Assembly (NCBI GenBank): GCA_964369605.1
Contig: CAYJFD010000005.1
Span: 1-64,000 of the forward strand
Length of the DNA: 64,000 bases
Reading direction: 5' to 3'
Origin: CAYJFD01 sp964369605
GTDB lineage: Bacteria; Bacteroidota; Bacteroidia; Bacteroidales; UBA932
Below the pieces are notes generated by a model. That model saw only the letters and a list, made by a program, of their open reading frames with translations. It was not told where the DNA came from and did no database searches. The position numbers were made by a program, and so were the translations under genes. Shown in pieces: positions 61,757 through 64,000 of this stretch; position 1 is the first letter of the stretch, and each line of letters begins with the position of its first letter.

Positions 61757-62581
61757 ATGGTCACTATTAACGTTAACAAAAACTGCGTAAAATGCTTACG
61801 CTGCATCGAAGTATGCCCTGCCGGTTTATTTTCTCTTGCTGAAAGCAATGTCACTCTAAGCAGAGCGCAAGACTGCATTAAATGCTCGCACTGCGTTGGA
61901 ATTTGCCCTTCAGAGGCAATAGATCACTCCCTCTTTCCTCAAGAAAGTCTCAGGCCTATCGACTTCTCTCTCTACCCTACTCCTGAACAGCTTCTTGAAC
62001 TAATGATAGGACGCCGTTCTAATAGAACGTTTACAGAGAGCGCTATTGCTTCGCAGAAGCTCGAACTCATAACTAAAGCTGCCCTACTTGCGCCGACGGC
62101 CTCTAACACAAGAAACATAAAATGTATTGTCATAACTGAGGCAGAGAAGCTATCTGGGGTTACGGAATTTACTATTTCTCTTTTTTCAAAATTAGCAAAT
62201 ACCCTGTCAAAGCCAGCTATTAGCTTCTTCCTTAAACCATTTATGAAAAGTATCTACAGAAATATTCCAAAACTTAAAAAGCTTGAGGAACATTTTCGAA
62301 ATGGCGACGACCCTATATTGCGAAATGCAAAAGCTCTTATACTTTTTTACGGTCCAAAAAATAGTAGATTTGGAGTAGAGGATGCAAACCTAGCCTACCA
62401 AAATGCCTCACTTATGGCAGAATCACTAGGTCTTGCTCATTTTTACACTGGCTTTGTATGTTCAGCGATCAAACAAGACAAGCAAAAGACACTAAACAAA
62501 ACACTAGGGATAAATGGGAGCATTTATGCTGGGATGGCTCTTGGAAATAGAAAATATCCCATTACGAAGGTTAGAAAATAA
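61757..62581 (+). CDS. Ferredoxin-nitroreductase fusion protein
   Basis: 274 residues. Residues about 1-60 hold two 4Fe-4S motifs, CVKCLRCIEVCPAGLF and CIKCSHCVGICPSEAI. Residues about 75-274 form a nitroreductase-like FMN domain (LMIGRRSNRTFTESAIASQK, LLAPTASNTRNIKCIVI, GMALGNRKYPITKVRK). Such fusions are common in anaerobes and are thought to move electrons from ferredoxin-like centres to an unknown acceptor. It is a single gene with a terminator behind it. The substrate is unknown. Confidence 0.9.
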   Translation: MVTINVNKNCVKCLRCIEVCPAGLFSLAESNVTLSRAQDCIKCSHCVGICPSEAIDHSLFPQESLRPIDFSLYPTPEQLLELMIGRRSNRTFTESAIASQKLELITKAALLAPTASNTRNIKCIVITEAEKLSGVTEFTISLFSKLANTLSKPAISFFLKPFMKSIYRNIPKLKKLEEHFRNGDDPILRNAKALILFYGPKNSRFGVEDANLAYQNASLMAESLGLAHFYTGFVCSAIKQDKQKTLNKTLGINGSIYAGMALGNRKYPITKVRK

Positions 62582-62606
62582 CATTTCATCAAGTATAAAT
62601 AACAAT

Positions 62607-62635
62607 AAAAGCCAAGCAAAGTGCTTGGCTTTTTA
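62607..62635. terminator. Bidirectional terminator between the ferredoxin-nitroreductase gene and secG
   Basis: AAAAGCCAAGCA-AAG-TGCTTGGCTTTTT. Confidence 0.88.
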
Positions 62636-62667
62636 AGTCTTTAGGACCTAGTCCTATATAGAATGTA

Positions 62668-63027
62668 TTATTCTGCTGGAACTTCTTGCTCTTCTACTGC
62701 TGGAGTAGTCTCTTCTACAGGAAGAGTAGGTAGAGCTGGTGCTTCCTCTGCATTTATACTCTCTTCAATCTTATCTGTTACATCCATTCCGCCTTCATTT
62801 ACTCCTTTGTTAATAAATACGGCTGCTAAAACACATAAAACAATTATAACGATGGCTAATCCCCAAGTTGCCTTCTCTAAGAAGTTTGCAGTCTGTCTAA
62901 AACCAAAAGCTTGATTTCCAGAAGCAAAGTTAGCAGCTAATCCACCACCCTTTGAGTTTTGCACTAATACTATTAATACCATTAAAATACTGGCAATAAT
63001 GATTAAAATTGATAACGCTGTGTACAT
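62668..63027 (-). CDS. secG: Preprotein translocase subunit SecG
   Basis: Two membrane segments (about residues 2-20 and 52-72) flank the conserved VLVQNSKGGGLAANFASGNQ AFGFRQTANFLEKATWGLA. The 119 residues include an acidic Glu/Pro-rich C-terminal tail (about 85-119), as in other Bacteroidota. It follows the TPR gene by 3 bases. Confidence 0.95.
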   Translation of the reverse strand: MYTALSILIIIASILMVLIVLVQNSKGGGLAANFASGNQAFGFRQTANFLEKATWGLAIVIIVLCVLAAVFINKGVNEGGMDVTDKIEESINAEEAPALPTLPVEETTPAVEEQEVPAE

Positions 63028-63030
63028 AAA

Positions 63031-63585
63031 TTATTTTTTCTTTAGTTCTTCAATATGGCTGGCAAAGTAAATGCTTTTTTCTGGATATAACAAAATTAGT
63101 TGCTCATAAATAGCAATTGCCTTATCGTTAACCTCCTGTTGAGCATAAATTTTCGCTAAAGTTTCCGTATAAAAGATATTTTCCTTCTCTTTATCAGCTA
63201 CCTCCTTTACAGGTTTATGGCTAAACTTTAGGGGACTTAATTCGGACTTATTCATAGATTCGTACTCGTGCTGACTAAAATAGTCTCCTCCTACAACATA
63301 TATCTTCTCCTGACTCTGAGTCTTCATATCATAGATTTTTACATCTTCTGCTTCATCCTCTACGGCTTGCTCTGGTTCAAAAGTTTCTAAATTTCTCACT
63401 ATTATAAACTCTGGCCTATTATGAAAAATCGGTAGTCTTTTAAATCCGTCTTCTTTCTGCTGCTCTCCCAACTTACTCATTCTTAGAGCTAATTCAGCGC
63501 GAGCAAGGGTATACCACGGGTATTCCTTTATCAATTTATCTAGCTCCATAATGGAAAGCTGTCTGAGCATCCTTTCTTTAGTCAT
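63031..63585 (-). CDS. TPR-like protein of the lptE-secG operon
   Basis: A 184-residue soluble protein without a signal peptide. The C-terminal part (TETLAKIYAQQEVNDKAIAI YEQLILLYPEKSIYFASHIE) is a TPR-like helix pair; the N-terminal half has MELDKLIKEYPWYTLARAEL. It sits between lptE and secG as homologues do in Bacteroides. The function is unknown; a role in protein-protein contact is inferred. Confidence 0.75.
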   Translation of the reverse strand: MTKERMLRQLSIMELDKLIKEYPWYTLARAELALRMSKLGEQQKEDGFKRLPIFHNRPEFIIVRNLETFEPEQAVEDEAEDVKIYDMKTQSQEKIYVVGGDYFSQHEYESMNKSELSPLKFSHKPVKEVADKEKENIFYTETLAKIYAQQEVNDKAIAIYEQLILLYPEKSIYFASHIEELKKK

Positions 63586-63591
63586 CCTATT

Positions 63592-64000
63592 TTACCAATT
63601 AGCAACAGTCGCATTAAAAATATCCTCTACGATTTTATCTACTATCTCCTCACACAGCGTAGCCTCAACAGAGTCAAGTGAGGCCATCGCATCATAATCT
63701 GCATATCCCGAGAATGTCTTATTCTCAAAATTATCACTAGGATGTAACCTATTTGTATACATCAATTTAACATTAATAGTTAGTCTATTCTGCGACGCGA
63801 CCTCATCAGAGGTGACAGCAGTAGGTGCTACGGTATAGGAAGTTATCTCAGCATATACTTGCAGATGACCATCTTCAGGTTCTAACTTGAGACTTGTCAG
63901 CTTTGTATACTTATCCATTAGCTCCTCTGTGAACAAATTTGCGAGTGATGGATTTACCTTCTCTGCTCTATTCACAAAAGGTTCAACTGTAATAGTTTCT
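63592..64000 (-). CDS. lptE: LPS assembly lipoprotein LptE (partial, runs off right edge)
   Basis: The frame is open to the window edge, so the N-terminal signal is missing. The visible part contains EPFVNRAEKVNPSLANLFTE, LEPEDGHLQVYAEITSYTV and QNRLTINVKLMYTNRLHPSD, ending VEDIFNATVANW. This fits the Bacteroidota LptE, the plug of the LptD outer-membrane LPS translocon. The GTG at 63973-63975 is internal to the frame, not the start. It is 6 bases upstream of the TPR gene. Confidence 0.85.
   Translation of the reverse strand, partial: ETITVEPFVNRAEKVNPSLANLFTEELMDKYTKLTSLKLEPEDGHLQVYAEITSYTVAPTAVTSDEVASQNRLTINVKLMYTNRLHPSDNFENKTFSGYADYDAMASLDSVEATLCEEIVDKIVEDIFNATVANW

Noticed and set aside
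1..64000. Toxin-antitoxin, restriction, CBASS, retron or other defence modules, prophage or plasmid genes
   Set aside because: No matching gene family or gene pair was found on either strand.

Overview
The window is AT-rich DNA from a member of the Bacteroidota, most likely an anaerobic Bacteroidales lineage. The evidence is the TTTG-N19/20-TAnnTTTG promoters, the many Bacteroidota-specific families (DUF4294, DUF4270, DUF4831, DUF3098, DUF4988-type lipoprotein, HU-CCDC81-type protein, TPR/AraC regulator, short GT5 protein), lipoproteins with SC lipoboxes, and an oxygen-sensitive NrdD/NrdG pair. I cannot name the genus.

Layout. 1-1273: a lipoprotein with a collagen-like tract, cut by the left edge. 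1.5-12.0 kb: a long minus-strand ribosomal cluster running from rplP to rplQ, including secY, map, infA and rpoA. It starts abruptly at rplP with its own promoter; the rpsJ-rpsC half of the S10 operon is not upstream. 12.3-20.1 kb: envelope genes (ftsX, DUF3098, uppP, lpxH), a short GT5 protein plus DUF4270 lipoprotein, acpP, purN, tRNA-Leu and dapF. 20.2-25.4 kb: tRNA-Gly, an operon yraN-manC-arginine deiminase-pheS, and an FGE-like lipoprotein. 25.5-35.1 kb: metK behind a SAM-II-type riboswitch, a YhbP-like protein, comF, glyA, an RNA methyltransferase, a porin, an HU-like membrane protein, tRNA-Asn, a GT2 enzyme and an AraC regulator. 35.1-42.3 kb: an Uup-like ABC-F ATPase, an M16 protease, a short LysR protein overlapping a serine hydrolase gene, and a small lipoprotein.

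42.3-44.5 kb is the only clearly mobile or accessory stretch. It holds an IS4-type transposase remnant, a leucine-rich-repeat lipoprotein, a group IIC-like intron remnant directly behind a terminator, and a solo element end. The element end shares an 18-base identical block with a site at 27 kb. 44.5-51.7 kb: rpsF-rpsR-rplI, then nrdD-nrdG-acyltransferase-DUF4831-pepD. 51.9-59.0 kb: a GT2, a GH3 enzyme, an AroD-AroA fusion whose catalytic residues look lost in both halves, and a nitroreductase, facing the pyrH-frr-DAHP synthase/chorismate mutase operon. 59.1-64.0 kb: an orphan fumarate reductase/succinate dehydrogenase cytochrome b, a DEAD-box helicase with an SR-like tail, a ferredoxin-nitroreductase fusion, and secG-TPR-lptE, with lptE cut by the right edge.

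Most of the window is housekeeping. No defence system, CRISPR array, prophage or plasmid module is visible. The points most worth a second look are the degenerate AroD-AroA fusion, the SAM-II riboswitch of metK, the intron/IS debris with its repeated element end, and four genes whose start codon lies exactly 4 bases after a -7 promoter box, which predicts leaderless mRNAs.
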